Translations under genes and position numbers: made by a program
NCBI GenBank assembly: GCA_902625125.1
Contig: CACOAB010000001.1
Span: forward strand, 1 to 64,000
Source: an uncultured Pelagibacteraceae bacterium
GTDB taxonomy: Bacteria; Pseudomonadota; Alphaproteobacteria; Pelagibacterales; Pelagibacteraceae
DNA: 64,000 nt
Direction of reading: 5' to 3'
The notes under the pieces: generated by a model
The model's database searches: none
The model's input: only the letters and a program-made list of their open reading frames with translations
Told to the model about the DNA's origin: nothing
In this document: positions 44,666 to 53,596 of the stretch, one piece after another
How positions within the stretch are numbered: position 1 is the stretch's first letter
How the letters are laid out: the number at the start of each line of letters is the position of its first letter

Positions 44666-45210
44666 GGTAATGGTTTTGGATTACTGCTTTTAGAGTTCAT
44701 ATATAAAATTACAGATGCTCTGTCTTTTTCTTTTCTCAGACCAGCAAAAGCCATTTTTGTTCCTTTGATGTGAGCTTGAGGTTTAATTAAGTAGCTGTTC
44801 ATTTCTTCAAAAGACCACTCTTTTCCGTGAGCGATCATCGCTTTAGAATATTTGTAATCACTAATTGATCCAGAAGTTCTACCGATAACTCCCCATAAGT
44901 TAGGCCCAATCATATTTTTCCCCCCATCAGCAATTTGGTGACAAGCAGTGCACTTTTTAAAAACTTTTTCTCCATGCGCGAGATCTCCCATGGCTAGAAG
45001 AACCTTAACATCTACAGCTTCTACTACTTTAACTTCTGCTTTTTTTGCGGATGCGTCAGTGGCAGCTGTTTCTAAACCTTCAATTTTATATGCAGACTCT
45101 TTAGGTTTCTCAACATAGAATAAAATATCAGTGAATTTTCCAATACCAATGATGATCAACGCAGTAAGAAGAACTGCTGCTATAATTTTATTTATTTCAA
45201 AACTGTCCAT
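44662..45210 (-). CDS. membrane-anchored cytochrome c (CycM-like)
   Basis: This 182-residue protein has an uncleaved N-terminal span (about residues 8-28), a linker rich in Ala/Lys/Val, and a class I cytochrome c domain. The haem motif is KKCTACHQI, with GPNLWGVIGRTSG and the Met ligand in KGTKMAFAGLRK. It resembles cytochrome c552/CycM, an electron carrier from the bc1 complex to aa3 oxidase in alphaproteobacteria. Confidence 0.9.
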   Translation of the reverse strand: MDSFEINKIIAAVLLTALIIIGIGKFTDILFYVEKPKESAYKIEGLETAATDASAKKAEVKVVEAVDVKVLLAMGDLAHGEKVFKKCTACHQIADGGKNMIGPNLWGVIGRTSGSISDYKYSKAMIAHGKEWSFEEMNSYLIKPQAHIKGTKMAFAGLRKEKDRASVILYMNSKSSNPKPLP

Positions 45211-45302
45211 AATTTTGATAAAACTAATTTGACGTATAGCACGACTTTTATAAAAAAACTTAAATTACTTAATTTTTTTTTGCGTCTTTGGGACGCATAA
45301 TT

Positions 45303-46040
45303 ATGAACAAAACTGCAATAATAATACCCTCACGATTGGAAGCTGTAAGACTTCCTAATAAGCCATTAGAACTTATAAACAATAAAGAGATGATATTGCA
45401 CGTCTATGAGGCAGCCAAAAAAACTAATACTGGAGAAGTTTACGTAGCTACACCAGACCAAAAGATTATTGACCTTGTAAAAGAGAACGGAGGAAAAGCA
45501 TTTCGAACATCATTGGATCACCAAACAGGCACAGATCGAGTTTATGAAGTATTTCAAAACCAGCTTAAAAGAGAACCAAATATTGTTGTAAATTTACAAG
45601 GCGACATGCCTAATATAGACCCTAATGCAATATCTAATTTAGTTGATTATATGAATAAAGGTAATTGTGATATCGGTACGCTAGCGAGTTCTTTTAACTC
45701 AAAAGAAGAAATAGCAGATGTAAACAACGTTAAAGTTACAGTAAAAAAGAAGCTAGAAAATCATCAATTTGGCATTGCTACTGACTTTTTTAGAATAGGT
45801 GAAAAAAACCATAAAAATTTTTATCATCATGTCGGTATTTATGCCTTTACTAATAAAGCTTTAGTAAGGTATGTAACTTTAAAAAGATCAAAGCTTGAAT
45901 TAGAGAGAAAATTGGAGCAAATGAGAGCATTAGAAAATTCAATGACAATTCACGTGGGATATATAAATTCATCACCTTTAAGTGTAGATACAAAAAATGA
46001 TTTAATGGAAGTAAGAAAGATTATGAAAACTAATGAGTAG
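45303..46040 (+). CDS. kdsB: CMP-KDO synthetase
   Basis: This 245-residue nucleotidyltransferase begins MNKTAIIIPSRLEAVRLPNKPL, with NLQGDMPNIDP and the HVGIYAFTNKAL and LEQMRALENSM segments of KdsB. It activates KDO with CTP for LPS, following the KdsD pathway encoded at 31151. I start at 45303, not 45288, because the later Met begins the conserved strand. A 6-bp hairpin (TGCGTC/GACGCA, 45281-45297) lies just upstream. Confidence 0.93.
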   Translation: MNKTAIIIPSRLEAVRLPNKPLELINNKEMILHVYEAAKKTNTGEVYVATPDQKIIDLVKENGGKAFRTSLDHQTGTDRVYEVFQNQLKREPNIVVNLQGDMPNIDPNAISNLVDYMNKGNCDIGTLASSFNSKEEIADVNNVKVTVKKKLENHQFGIATDFFRIGEKNHKNFYHHVGIYAFTNKALVRYVTLKRSKLELERKLEQMRALENSMTIHVGYINSSPLSVDTKNDLMEVRKIMKTNE

Positions 46041-46875
46041 AATTAAAATAGCTATTCAAGGAGAGCTTGGAGCCTATTCTCATATTGCTGTAGAAAAACT
46101 TTATAAAGACGCAGAAATAAAAACTTGTGCAACTTTTGAAGAAACATTCAAGCAGGCCTATAACGATGCTAATTATAAAATTGTAATTCCAATTGAAAAT
46201 TCTTTGGCAGGTAGAGTTGCAGATATTCATTACCTTCTTCCAAAATACAAGTTACAAATTCACGGTGAATTCTTTTTACCAGTAGAACATAATTTACTAG
46301 GTAAACCTGATGCTAATATTGAGGATATAAAATATGTAAGAAGCCATGCCCAAGCTATAAGTCAATGTCAAAAAATAATTACAGAAAAAAAGTTTCAGCC
46401 AATTATTTCAGTAGATACAGCAGGTTCTGCTAAGGATTTGGCTGGAGGAAAAGATAAAACCATAGCTGCCATAGCCTCGGATCTCTCTGCAAAAATGTAC
46501 AATTTAAAAATTCTACAAAAAAATATTGAGGATGATGCAGGCAATGTTACTCGATTTTTAATAATGGGAAAAAATATTGAACAACCTGAGTATGTTGAAA
46601 GTAAAAGATATATAACAAGCTGCATCTTTAGAGTTAAAAGTGAGCCTTCAGCACTGTACAAGTGCCTTGGAGGATTTGCCACCAATCAAGTTAACTTAAC
46701 TAAACTAGAAAGCTTTTCAGTAAAGAATACTTTTGACCAAGCAAATTTTTACTTAGATTTAGAAGGTCATCTAGAGGAAGGTGGAGTAAAAAAGGCTCTA
46801 GAGGAACTTGGCTTCCATACAGAAACTTTAGACATACTAGGTGTGTACGAATCTTCTAGTTTTAGGCTAAAATAG
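46033..46875 (+). CDS. pheA: prephenate dehydratase
   Basis: This 280-residue protein has the type 2 periplasmic-binding-like dehydratase domain (AIQGELGAYSHIA; catalytic Thr in NVTRFLIMG) and a C-terminal ACT domain with LYKCLGGFATNQVNLTKLES for phenylalanine feedback. No chorismate mutase domain is fused. It overlaps kdsB by 8 bases. Confidence 0.94.
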   Translation: MSRIKIAIQGELGAYSHIAVEKLYKDAEIKTCATFEETFKQAYNDANYKIVIPIENSLAGRVADIHYLLPKYKLQIHGEFFLPVEHNLLGKPDANIEDIKYVRSHAQAISQCQKIITEKKFQPIISVDTAGSAKDLAGGKDKTIAAIASDLSAKMYNLKILQKNIEDDAGNVTRFLIMGKNIEQPEYVESKRYITSCIFRVKSEPSALYKCLGGFATNQVNLTKLESFSVKNTFDQANFYLDLEGHLEEGGVKKALEELGFHTETLDILGVYESSSFRLK

Positions 46876-46933
46876 TCCACAAAATTCAAATCTTGTCTTG
46901 TAGTATTTAAATTGATCTTGATATACTCATATT

Positions 46934-47023
46934 GAGGTTGGCATCAGGTGGATGTTTCATAAACCCGGTCAGGTCTGAAAAGAAGCAGCCGTAGTGAAAA
47001 TTTTTCAGGTTGTTGCCTGCCTC
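46934..47023 (+). ncRNA. ffs: signal recognition particle RNA (4.5S type)
   Basis: The conserved SRP helix 8 core appears as CCGGTCAGGTCTGAAAAGAAGCAGCCG, here about 46965-46991. The 5' GAGG (46934) pairs with the 3' CCTC (47020-47023) to close the rod. It sits immediately upstream of dnaX, as in many bacteria. It would bind Ffh to target membrane proteins. Confidence 0.92.
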
Positions 47024-47028
47024 TTAAA

Positions 47029-48702
47029 ATGACAAATAAAATTTTAGCATTAAAATATAGACCACAAGAATTTAAAGATTTGATTGGCCAGGAAGTTATG
47101 GCACAAACAATTACTAATGCGATTAAACTTGGTAAAACACCTAATGCCTATTTATTAACGGGGATACGAGGTGTGGGGAAAACTACAACAGCTAGGTTGA
47201 TTGCTAAAGCTTTAAATTGTCAAAAAAATGATGACACAAAAATAAAATGTTCAAGTGAAAAGTTTTGTCCAACATGTCAAGAGATTATAAATTCTAATCA
47301 TATTGATATTTTAGAAATGGATGCAGCATCAAAAACTGGAATTGATGATGTAAGAGAATTAATTGAAAATTCAAAATACAGCCCAACCAGTGCCAAATTC
47401 AAAATTTTTATAATTGATGAGGTTCATATGCTTTCAAAACAAGCTTTTAACGGCTTACTTAAAACCCTAGAAGAACCACCACCAAGTCTTAAGTTTATCT
47501 TAGCTACAACAGAAGCAAGAAAGATACCGGTGACAATTTTATCTCGCTGTCAAAGATTTGATCTTAAAAGAGTTAGTGTTGATCAGCTTTGTGAACATTT
47601 AAAAATGATTGCAGCTAAAGAAAAAGGAAAAATTTCAGAAGATGCAATAAAATTAATTGCAAGGACCTCAGAAGGATCTGTTAGAGATGCTATCTCATTA
47701 TTGGATAGAGCATTAATTTCTCAATCAATTAATGATGGTAAAGAAATAGCGGAAACAGACGTAAGATTAATGCTTGGTATAGCAGATAAGGGTAAAATAC
47801 TTTTATTATTTAAAGAAGTTTTGAGTGGCAATGAAAAACAAGCTTTAAATTTTTTGAATGAACTTATAAACGATGGTCTAGATGCTAAAAACTTTTTAAA
47901 TGACATTCTAGAGATTCTTTACTTATTCAGTAGAAGAATTAGCCTAGGCCCATTTGAAAAAGATATGTCAATATCAGAGACAGAAATTCAAATGGTAGAC
48001 CAATATTCCAAAAATATAGATATGCAAGATATAGGTTTATTTTGGCAACTTACCATTAAAACTATTGAGGACTTAAGAATAGTCGGCAATGAAAATCTAA
48101 CGCTAGAAATGTATATAATGCAGTTAATACACTTAAAAAATATTGACTCAAATAAAATAAATCAAAATTTAGAAAATGACGATAAAAGACCAATTAGTAA
48201 AAATATAGTTGGGAAAAAAATTGATGACAAAATTCACGAAACAAATATTTCTAATCAAATTAAAAATCAACTTAAAAACACAGATCAAATTAAAACCTCA
48301 CCTTTAAAAGGCATATCTAAAGATAATCAAAATAAAAAAATTGAAATAACAAGTTTTCAAGATTTGATTGATCTGTCTAATAAAGAAAAAGAAATTGAAC
48401 TGAAATATGATCTTGAGCGGAATGTAAAATTATTAAGTTTTAATAATGGCAAAATAGACATTAGTTTTAATGAAAAACTAAATAAGAATTTTATAAAAAA
48501 TTTCACAGAAAAATTATTTCAATGGACGGGAAAAAGATGGATAATATCTTTAAGTAAAAACGCAAACGCCAAAAGTATCTATGAAAAAAACCAAGAAAAT
48601 AAAATAGAAAAATTAGCAAAGTTTGAAAAAAGTAAAATCGCACAAGAGATACAAAAAGCTTTTCCGGACTCAAAACTAATTGACTTAAAAGAAGAGGAAT
48701 AA
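47029..48702 (+). CDS. dnaX: DNA polymerase III subunits gamma/tau
   Basis: This 557-residue AAA+ clamp-loader subunit has Walker A GIRGVGKTTTAR, the zinc-binding Cys set (CQKNDD...CSSEKFCPTC), Walker B FIIDEVHMLS and the sensor SRC region. The C-terminal 170 residues are a low-complexity Lys/Asn/Ile-rich linker plus a small tau-like end. It starts 5 bases after the SRP RNA and abuts ybaB. Confidence 0.95.
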   Translation: MTNKILALKYRPQEFKDLIGQEVMAQTITNAIKLGKTPNAYLLTGIRGVGKTTTARLIAKALNCQKNDDTKIKCSSEKFCPTCQEIINSNHIDILEMDAASKTGIDDVRELIENSKYSPTSAKFKIFIIDEVHMLSKQAFNGLLKTLEEPPPSLKFILATTEARKIPVTILSRCQRFDLKRVSVDQLCEHLKMIAAKEKGKISEDAIKLIARTSEGSVRDAISLLDRALISQSINDGKEIAETDVRLMLGIADKGKILLLFKEVLSGNEKQALNFLNELINDGLDAKNFLNDILEILYLFSRRISLGPFEKDMSISETEIQMVDQYSKNIDMQDIGLFWQLTIKTIEDLRIVGNENLTLEMYIMQLIHLKNIDSNKINQNLENDDKRPISKNIVGKKIDDKIHETNISNQIKNQLKNTDQIKTSPLKGISKDNQNKKIEITSFQDLIDLSNKEKEIELKYDLERNVKLLSFNNGKIDISFNEKLNKNFIKNFTEKLFQWTGKRWIISLSKNANAKSIYEKNQENKIEKLAKFEKSKIAQEIQKAFPDSKLIDLKEEE

Positions 48703-49023
48703 ATGACTAATTTTTCTGACATGTTGTCCAAGGCTAAAGCTATGCAAGAAAAGATGAAAGAAGCTCAAGACCAAATAAAAAAAATTGAGGTAGAGGGAGA
48801 AGCTGGTGGAAATCTTGTAAAAGTGATTTTGACCGGTGATTATGAGATAAAATCAATAAAAATTAGTGATGCTGCTAAAAAAGAAAATCAAGATATTATA
48901 AATGATTTGATTATAGCAGCTTATAATAATGCAAAAGAAAACTTAAAAAAGAAATCTGCTGAAGAGCTTTCAAAAGCTACAGGAGGACTTAATCTACCTC
49001 TAGATTTCAAACTTCCTTTCTAA
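48703..49023 (+). CDS. ybaB: YbaB/EbfC-family nucleoid-associated protein
   Basis: This 106-residue protein has an N-terminal helix rich in Lys/Gln (MLSKAKAMQEKMKEAQDQIK) and the core VEGEAGGNLVKVILTGDYEIKSIKIS, ending in GGLNLPLDFKLPF. It is a dimeric DNA-binding protein. It is placed between dnaX and recR in most bacteria. It is coupled to recR by TAATG. Confidence 0.94.
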   Translation: MTNFSDMLSKAKAMQEKMKEAQDQIKKIEVEGEAGGNLVKVILTGDYEIKSIKISDAAKKENQDIINDLIIAAYNNAKENLKKKSAEELSKATGGLNLPLDFKLPF

Positions 49024-49628
49024 TGGATAATGATATCCCAGAAATAAATGAATTAATTCAACAATTTTCAAAGCTTCCTGGATTGGGGCCTAAATCAGCG
49101 AAGAGGATAATTCTTAAATTAATCAACAATAAAGATAATATGATTAAGCCATTAGCTCAATCTTTAGCCCAAGTTTATAAAAAAGTAGTTAGATGTAAAG
49201 ATTGTGGAAATTTAAAAATAATCGACAAAGTTTGTATTTGTTCTTCAGATAGCTCTTATGACAAAATTTGTGTTGTTGAAAATCTTGCTGATATGTGGGT
49301 TATAGACTCTGCTAACATTTATAAAGGCCATTATCATATTTTAGGAGGCACACTAAATTCTAATGAGAGTTACGAGCAAAAAAACCTTTTAATAGAGGCT
49401 CTTGTCAAAAGGATAAAAAAAAATAATCTTAAAGAGGTTATAATTGCTACGAGCGCAACCGTTGAAGGGCAAACAACTGCTCATTATATTGAGGACACAA
49501 TCAAGAATGATAAGTTAAAAGTAACTAAATTAGCCCAAGGCTTACCCGTAGGTGGTGAGATCGAGCAATTAGATGATGGAACTTTATTTTCTGCGTTTAA
49601 AAATAGAGTCCCTGTAACTGGTAATTAA
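49023..49628 (+). CDS. recR: recombination mediator RecR
   Basis: This 201-residue protein has the N-terminal helix-hairpin-helix ([15 protein letters not shown]), the zinc motif [16 protein letters not shown], and a Toprim domain ([21 protein letters not shown]). With RecFO it loads RecA at gaps. Its stop overlaps the convergent glcB stop (TTAA). Confidence 0.95.
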   Translation: MDNDIPEINELIQQFSKLPGLGPKSAKRIILKLINNKDNMIKPLAQSLAQVYKKVVRCKDCGNLKIIDKVCICSSDSSYDKICVVENLADMWVIDSANIYKGHYHILGGTLNSNESYEQKNLLIEALVKRIKKNNLKEVIIATSATVEGQTTAHYIEDTIKNDKLKVTKLAQGLPVGGEIEQLDDGTLFSAFKNRVPVTGN

Positions 49629-51769
49629 TTTGAATTCTTTTTTTCTAACCTTTTTTGATGCAGTAAAGGCTCTGTATAACCCGATGGCTGAATTCTACCT
49701 TTAAAAACAAGGTCACAAGCGGTAGAAAATGCTAAAGAATTGTCAAAATTATCTGACATTTTAATATAATTAGGGTCATTTCTATTTTGTTCGTCTACAA
49801 TTTTTGCCATTTTTTTCAATACTTCCAAAACCTGTTCTTTTGTACAAATTTTATGATGTAACCAATTCGCAATATGTTGAGATGAAATTCTAAGTGTAGC
49901 TCTGTCTTCCATTAATCCTATGTTATTAATATCTGGCACCTTGGAGCAACCAACGCCCTGATTAATCCATCTAACAACATAACCAAGAATACCTTGAGCA
50001 TTGTTTTCTAATTCACGATTAATATCGTCTAAAGCCCAATTAGGTCTATCTGCTTTTGGAATTTCTAAAATATCTTCTAATTTAGCTTTACTTCTAGAAT
50101 TAATTTTTTTTTGTTCATCAAAAACATTTACTTTATGATAATGAATCGAATGCAATGTTGCAGCTGTTGGAGAGGGAACCCATGCGCAATTCGCTCCTGA
50201 TTTCGGATGTCCAATTTTTTGTTCCATCATGTTTGACATTTGATCTGGCATAGCCCACATTCCTTTTCCGATTTGAGCTTTTCCAGAAAATCCACAACTT
50301 AACCCAACGTCTACGTTCCAATTTTCGTAAGCTCCTAGCCAAGTTGACTTTTTCATCTCACCTTTAAAAATCATCGGCCCTGCCTCAAAAGATGTATGCA
50401 TCTCATCCCCTGTTCTATCTAAAAAGCCTGTATTAATAAAAACTATTCTATTTTTTACCTGTCTAATACATTCCTTTAAATTTACTGTGGTTCTTCTCTC
50501 TTCATCCATAATTCCAACTTTAATTGAATATTTTTTAATCCCTAAGCACTCTTCAACTTTTCCAAATAGTGTATTAGTGAAAGCAACTTCTTCTGGACCA
50601 TGCATTTTTGGTTTAACAATATAAACAGAACCAGTTCTAGAGTTTTTTTTATTTTTAAAATCATGTAAAGCACATAAAGTTGAAACAAAGGCATCCATTA
50701 TACCTTCTGGTATTTCAGAGCCGTCTTTTAATTTAATAGAAGGGTTAGTCATTAAATGACCTACATTTCGATTTAATAATAAAGCTCTACCGTGAAGAGT
50801 AATTTTTTTTCCATCTCTATCTATGTAACTTCGATCCGAATTCAGTTTTCTTACAAATTTTTTGCCTTCTTTATCAATATTAGCTATTAGATCACCTTTC
50901 ATTAGGCCAAGCCAATTACGATAGCATTTAACCTTATCTTCATCATCAACAGCAGCTACAGAGTCTTCATTGTCGATAATGGTAGAAACAGCAGACTCAA
51001 CAATAATATCTGAAATAGAAGCGCTATCTAATTTTCCGACTTGACTATTGGGATTAATTGAAATTTCAATATGAAGATTATTGTTCTTAATTAGGATTGT
51101 TTTTGGCTTTTCTTTATCACCATTAAAAGCCACAAACTGATTTTTATTTTTTAAACATTTTTCTTCTTTTCCTTTTAAAAAAATTAAATCTTTTTCATTA
51201 ATTTTTATTTTTGATATTTCACTCCAGCTTAATTGATCAATCGGAAAAGTTTCGTCTAAAAATTTTCTTACGTAGACAATTACTGTATGAGCTCTATCTT
51301 TATTGAATTCTTTACCTTTTTTTCCTGAAATTACATCAGTACCATATAAAGCATCGTAAAGACTACCCCATCTAGCATTAGCAGCATTTAATGCATATCT
51401 TGCATTATCTACAGGAACAACTAACTGTGGACCTGCAATAGATGAAATTTCTTCATCTACGTTATCAGTCTCAATATTGAAGCTCTCTTTCTCTTCAACA
51501 ATATAAGAAATAGATTTTAAAAATTCTGTATATTCTTTTTTATTAAATTCTTTACCTCTGTTGTTTTTATGCCAGTCATCAATTTTTTTTTGTATATCTT
51601 CTCTTTTCTGAATTAACTTTTTGTTTAATGGAGCAAGCTCGTGGATTGTTTTTTCAAATTCACTCCAAAATCTTTCAGATCTAATATTTGTTCCAGGTAA
51701 AACTTCATCATTAATGAAATTAAATAATCTAGTACTTATTTTAAGGCCATTTTTCTCAATAATATTCAT
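49625..51769 (-). CDS. glcB: malate synthase G
   Basis: This 714-residue protein is full length (E. coli 723). It has [28 protein letters not shown], the active-site region [13 protein letters not shown] and the C-terminal [12 protein letters not shown]. It condenses glyoxylate with acetyl-CoA to malate. In published SAR11 genomes glcB is linked to a glycine riboswitch; here only 58 bases separate its start from divergent accA and I see no riboswitch core. Confidence 0.95.
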   Translation of the reverse strand: MNIIEKNGLKISTRLFNFINDEVLPGTNIRSERFWSEFEKTIHELAPLNKKLIQKREDIQKKIDDWHKNNRGKEFNKKEYTEFLKSISYIVEEKESFNIETDNVDEEISSIAGPQLVVPVDNARYALNAANARWGSLYDALYGTDVISGKKGKEFNKDRAHTVIVYVRKFLDETFPIDQLSWSEISKIKINEKDLIFLKGKEEKCLKNKNQFVAFNGDKEKPKTILIKNNNLHIEISINPNSQVGKLDSASISDIIVESAVSTIIDNEDSVAAVDDEDKVKCYRNWLGLMKGDLIANIDKEGKKFVRKLNSDRSYIDRDGKKITLHGRALLLNRNVGHLMTNPSIKLKDGSEIPEGIMDAFVSTLCALHDFKNKKNSRTGSVYIVKPKMHGPEEVAFTNTLFGKVEECLGIKKYSIKVGIMDEERRTTVNLKECIRQVKNRIVFINTGFLDRTGDEMHTSFEAGPMIFKGEMKKSTWLGAYENWNVDVGLSCGFSGKAQIGKGMWAMPDQMSNMMEQKIGHPKSGANCAWVPSPTAATLHSIHYHKVNVFDEQKKINSRSKAKLEDILEIPKADRPNWALDDINRELENNAQGILGYVVRWINQGVGCSKVPDINNIGLMEDRATLRISSQHIANWLHHKICTKEQVLEVLKKMAKIVDEQNRNDPNYIKMSDNFDNSLAFSTACDLVFKGRIQPSGYTEPLLHQKRLEKKNSN

Positions 51770-51827
51770 AATGAACCGATCTTTACATTTAATTATAATA
51801 CATTAATAGTAGCATTATTGGCCCAAT

Positions 51828-52934
51828 ATGAAAAATTATTTAGAATTTGAAAAAGAAATTAAAGCACTTGAACAAGAAGTTGATAGTTTAAAAAGCCCCT
51901 TTGGATCAGAAGGAATCTCCGAAGTAGATACACAAAAAATTAAGAATACTCAAAATGAAATTAATGAAAAATTAAAAGATACTTATGCTAATTTAAATAG
52001 TTGGCAAAGAACTCAAGTAGCAAGACATGAAGATAGGCCAAAGGCAAATTTTTATATTAAGAAAATATTTTCTCAATTCACTTTATTATCTGGTGATCGT
52101 TATTTTGGCGATGATAAATCTGTTATAGCCGGATTTGGATTAATTGATAACAAATCTATTTTAGTTATTGGGCAAGAAAAAGGAGAAGATCTTAATAGCA
52201 GAATCGAAAGAAACTTTGGGATGATGAGACCCGAAGGATATAGAAAATGCATAAGGTTGATGAAGTTAGCTGACCGTTTTCAAATTCCTGTTGTTAGCTT
52301 CATTGATACACCCGGGGCGTATCCAGGATTAGGAGCTGAACAAAGAGGACAAGCTTCTGCAATTGCACATTCAATTGAATGCTGCATGTCATTAACTGTA
52401 CCAAATTTATCAATTATTATTGGCGAGGGAGGATCTGGAGGAGCTATTGCTTTAGCATCTTCAAATAAAGTTATCATGTTAGAAAACTCTATTTATTCTG
52501 TAATCTCTCCAGAGGGATGCGCTTCAATACTTTGGCGTGATCCAAGTAAATCTTTACAAGCCGCTGAAGCTATGAAATTAACAGCGAAAGATTTACTTAA
52601 ACTTGGGGTAATAGATGAGATAATTTCTGAACCTTTAGGAGGAGCACATAGAGAACCTGAAAGCATAGCTGAAGATATTAAACATTCAATAATTAAAAAT
52701 TTAAAAAGTTTTGAAAATTTAAGCAAAGATGAAATTTACGACCATAGAAAAACAAAATTTCTTCAAATAGGTAGGGGACAAGGATTTAGCAAATCTAACA
52801 ATTTTGAAGGGGGAGGATTAAGTTATAAAGAGGCAAATATACAAAAACTAGTAAATCATATTGTTAAAAATAAACTAATTTATGCTGGTATAGCCGTATT
52901 AGCTGCAACAAGCCTAATTGCCCTTATATATTAA
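51828..52934 (+). CDS. accA: acetyl-CoA carboxylase carboxyltransferase subunit alpha with C-terminal membrane segment
   Basis: Residues 1-320 match AccA: LEFEKEIKALEQEVDSL, RHEDRPKANFYI, SFIDTPGAYPGLGAEQRGQ and IGEGGSGGAIALASS. It partners AccD (21631). At 368 residues it is about 50 longer than E. coli AccA; the extra tail ends in a strongly hydrophobic stretch (LIYAGIAVLAATSLIALIY). The tail suggests membrane attachment of the carboxyltransferase; this is inference. Confidence 0.93.
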   Translation: MKNYLEFEKEIKALEQEVDSLKSPFGSEGISEVDTQKIKNTQNEINEKLKDTYANLNSWQRTQVARHEDRPKANFYIKKIFSQFTLLSGDRYFGDDKSVIAGFGLIDNKSILVIGQEKGEDLNSRIERNFGMMRPEGYRKCIRLMKLADRFQIPVVSFIDTPGAYPGLGAEQRGQASAIAHSIECCMSLTVPNLSIIIGEGGSGGAIALASSNKVIMLENSIYSVISPEGCASILWRDPSKSLQAAEAMKLTAKDLLKLGVIDEIISEPLGGAHREPESIAEDIKHSIIKNLKSFENLSKDEIYDHRKTKFLQIGRGQGFSKSNNFEGGGLSYKEANIQKLVNHIVKNKLIYAGIAVLAATSLIALIY

Positions 52935-52979
52935 CCATTGTTGCAAAAAAACAATTACCTTAAATAATAATTTTTCCCA

Positions 52980-53031
52980 TTGACTTTTATTGATCAAATC
53001 TGTTTAAGAGCATAACTAATCTATGATTAGT
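52980..53031 (+). promoter_or_regulatory. cold-shock gene promoter and leader hairpin
   Basis: TTGACT (52980-52985) and TTTAAG (53003-53008) are spaced by 17 bases, fitting a sigma-70 promoter. Just after the expected start, ACTAATC-TAT-GATTAGT (53015-53031) forms a 7-bp hairpin at the very 5' end of the leader. Leader structure is a known control point for csp mRNAs, but this one is not a recognised motif. Confidence 0.5.
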
Positions 53032-53064
53032 ATAAGTTAATAATAATAAGGAAAAATAAATAAT

Positions 53065-53277
53065 ATGAGTACACTAAAAGGTAAAGTAAAGTGGTTCAAT
53101 GGTACTAAAGGATATGGTTTCATTGAAAGAGAAGACAAAGAAAAAGACGTGTTCGTACATTCTTCAGCTGTAAGAGAAGCAGGTTTAAAATATTTAAACG
53201 AAGGTGATGAGTTAACGTTTGAAGTGGAGAGCACGGAAAAAGGTCCTTCAGCAGTAAAACTGCAGAAAACATCTTAA
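53065..53277 (+). CDS. cold-shock protein (CspA family)
   Basis: This 70-residue single cold-shock domain has [20 protein letters not shown] (RNP1) and [10 protein letters not shown] (RNP2). It binds single-stranded RNA/DNA and melts mRNA structure. The SD is AAGGAAAA. Its own promoter, leader and terminator make it monocistronic. Confidence 0.94.
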   Translation: MSTLKGKVKWFNGTKGYGFIEREDKEKDVFVHSSAVREAGLKYLNEGDELTFEVESTEKGPSAVKLQKTS

Positions 53278-53304
53278 TCTAAATTTCCAAAAATCACTGG
53301 TTAA

Positions 53305-53342
53305 CGGGGCATTAAGATAAGCTTGGCTTTTTTATTGTCCCG
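53305..53342 (+). terminator. probable terminator of the cold-shock gene
   Basis: An inner hairpin AAGC-TTG-GCTT followed by a T-run lies inside an outer 7-bp pairing CGGGGCA/TGTCCCG (one G-U). The inner stem alone is weak; the nested structure is more convincing. Confidence 0.45.
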
Positions 53343-53515
53343 CTAATTCCTTCTTGAAAAAGACACATTTATTTCTTAAATAAACATTAATGATTATAAA
53401 AAACAAATTATATACACTTAGAACACATTCTCACAGAATGCACGCTGGGCTATTGCTTAGCTTATAATCAAAAACATATAAATTTAACAAAAATTAAGAT
53501 AAATATAACTAGGAT

Positions 53516-53592
53516 GCAGCAGTAGCTCAGTTGGTTAGAGCACTAGTTTGTGGAACTAGGGGTCGGTGGTTCGAATCCACCCTGCTGTACCA
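53516..53592 (+). tRNA. tRNA-His (GTG)
   Basis: A full cloverleaf is seen: acceptor GCAGCAG/CTGCTGT with a G1-U72 wobble, D-arm GCTC/GAGC, anticodon stem CTAGT/ACTAG with loop TTGTGGA (anticodon GTG), T-arm GGTGG-TTCGAAT-CCACC, and encoded CCA. The discriminator base is A73 and position -1 is T, so the usual G-1:C73 pair of tRNA-His is absent, as reported for part of the Alphaproteobacteria. hisS starts 4 bases downstream. Confidence 0.95.
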
Positions 53593-53596
53593 AAAA

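Noticed and set aside
45281-45297. Hairpin TGCGTC/GACGCA just before kdsB as a terminator or riboswitch
   Set aside because: The T-run is upstream of the stem rather than downstream, and the structure is too small for a known riboswitch. Noted only as a leader hairpin.
48200-48350. A-runs (AAAAAAA) in dnaX that could allow programmed slippage to make gamma
   Set aside because: Runs of A are everywhere in this AT-rich DNA, and no SD-like stimulator or stem typical of a dnaX frameshift site is evident.
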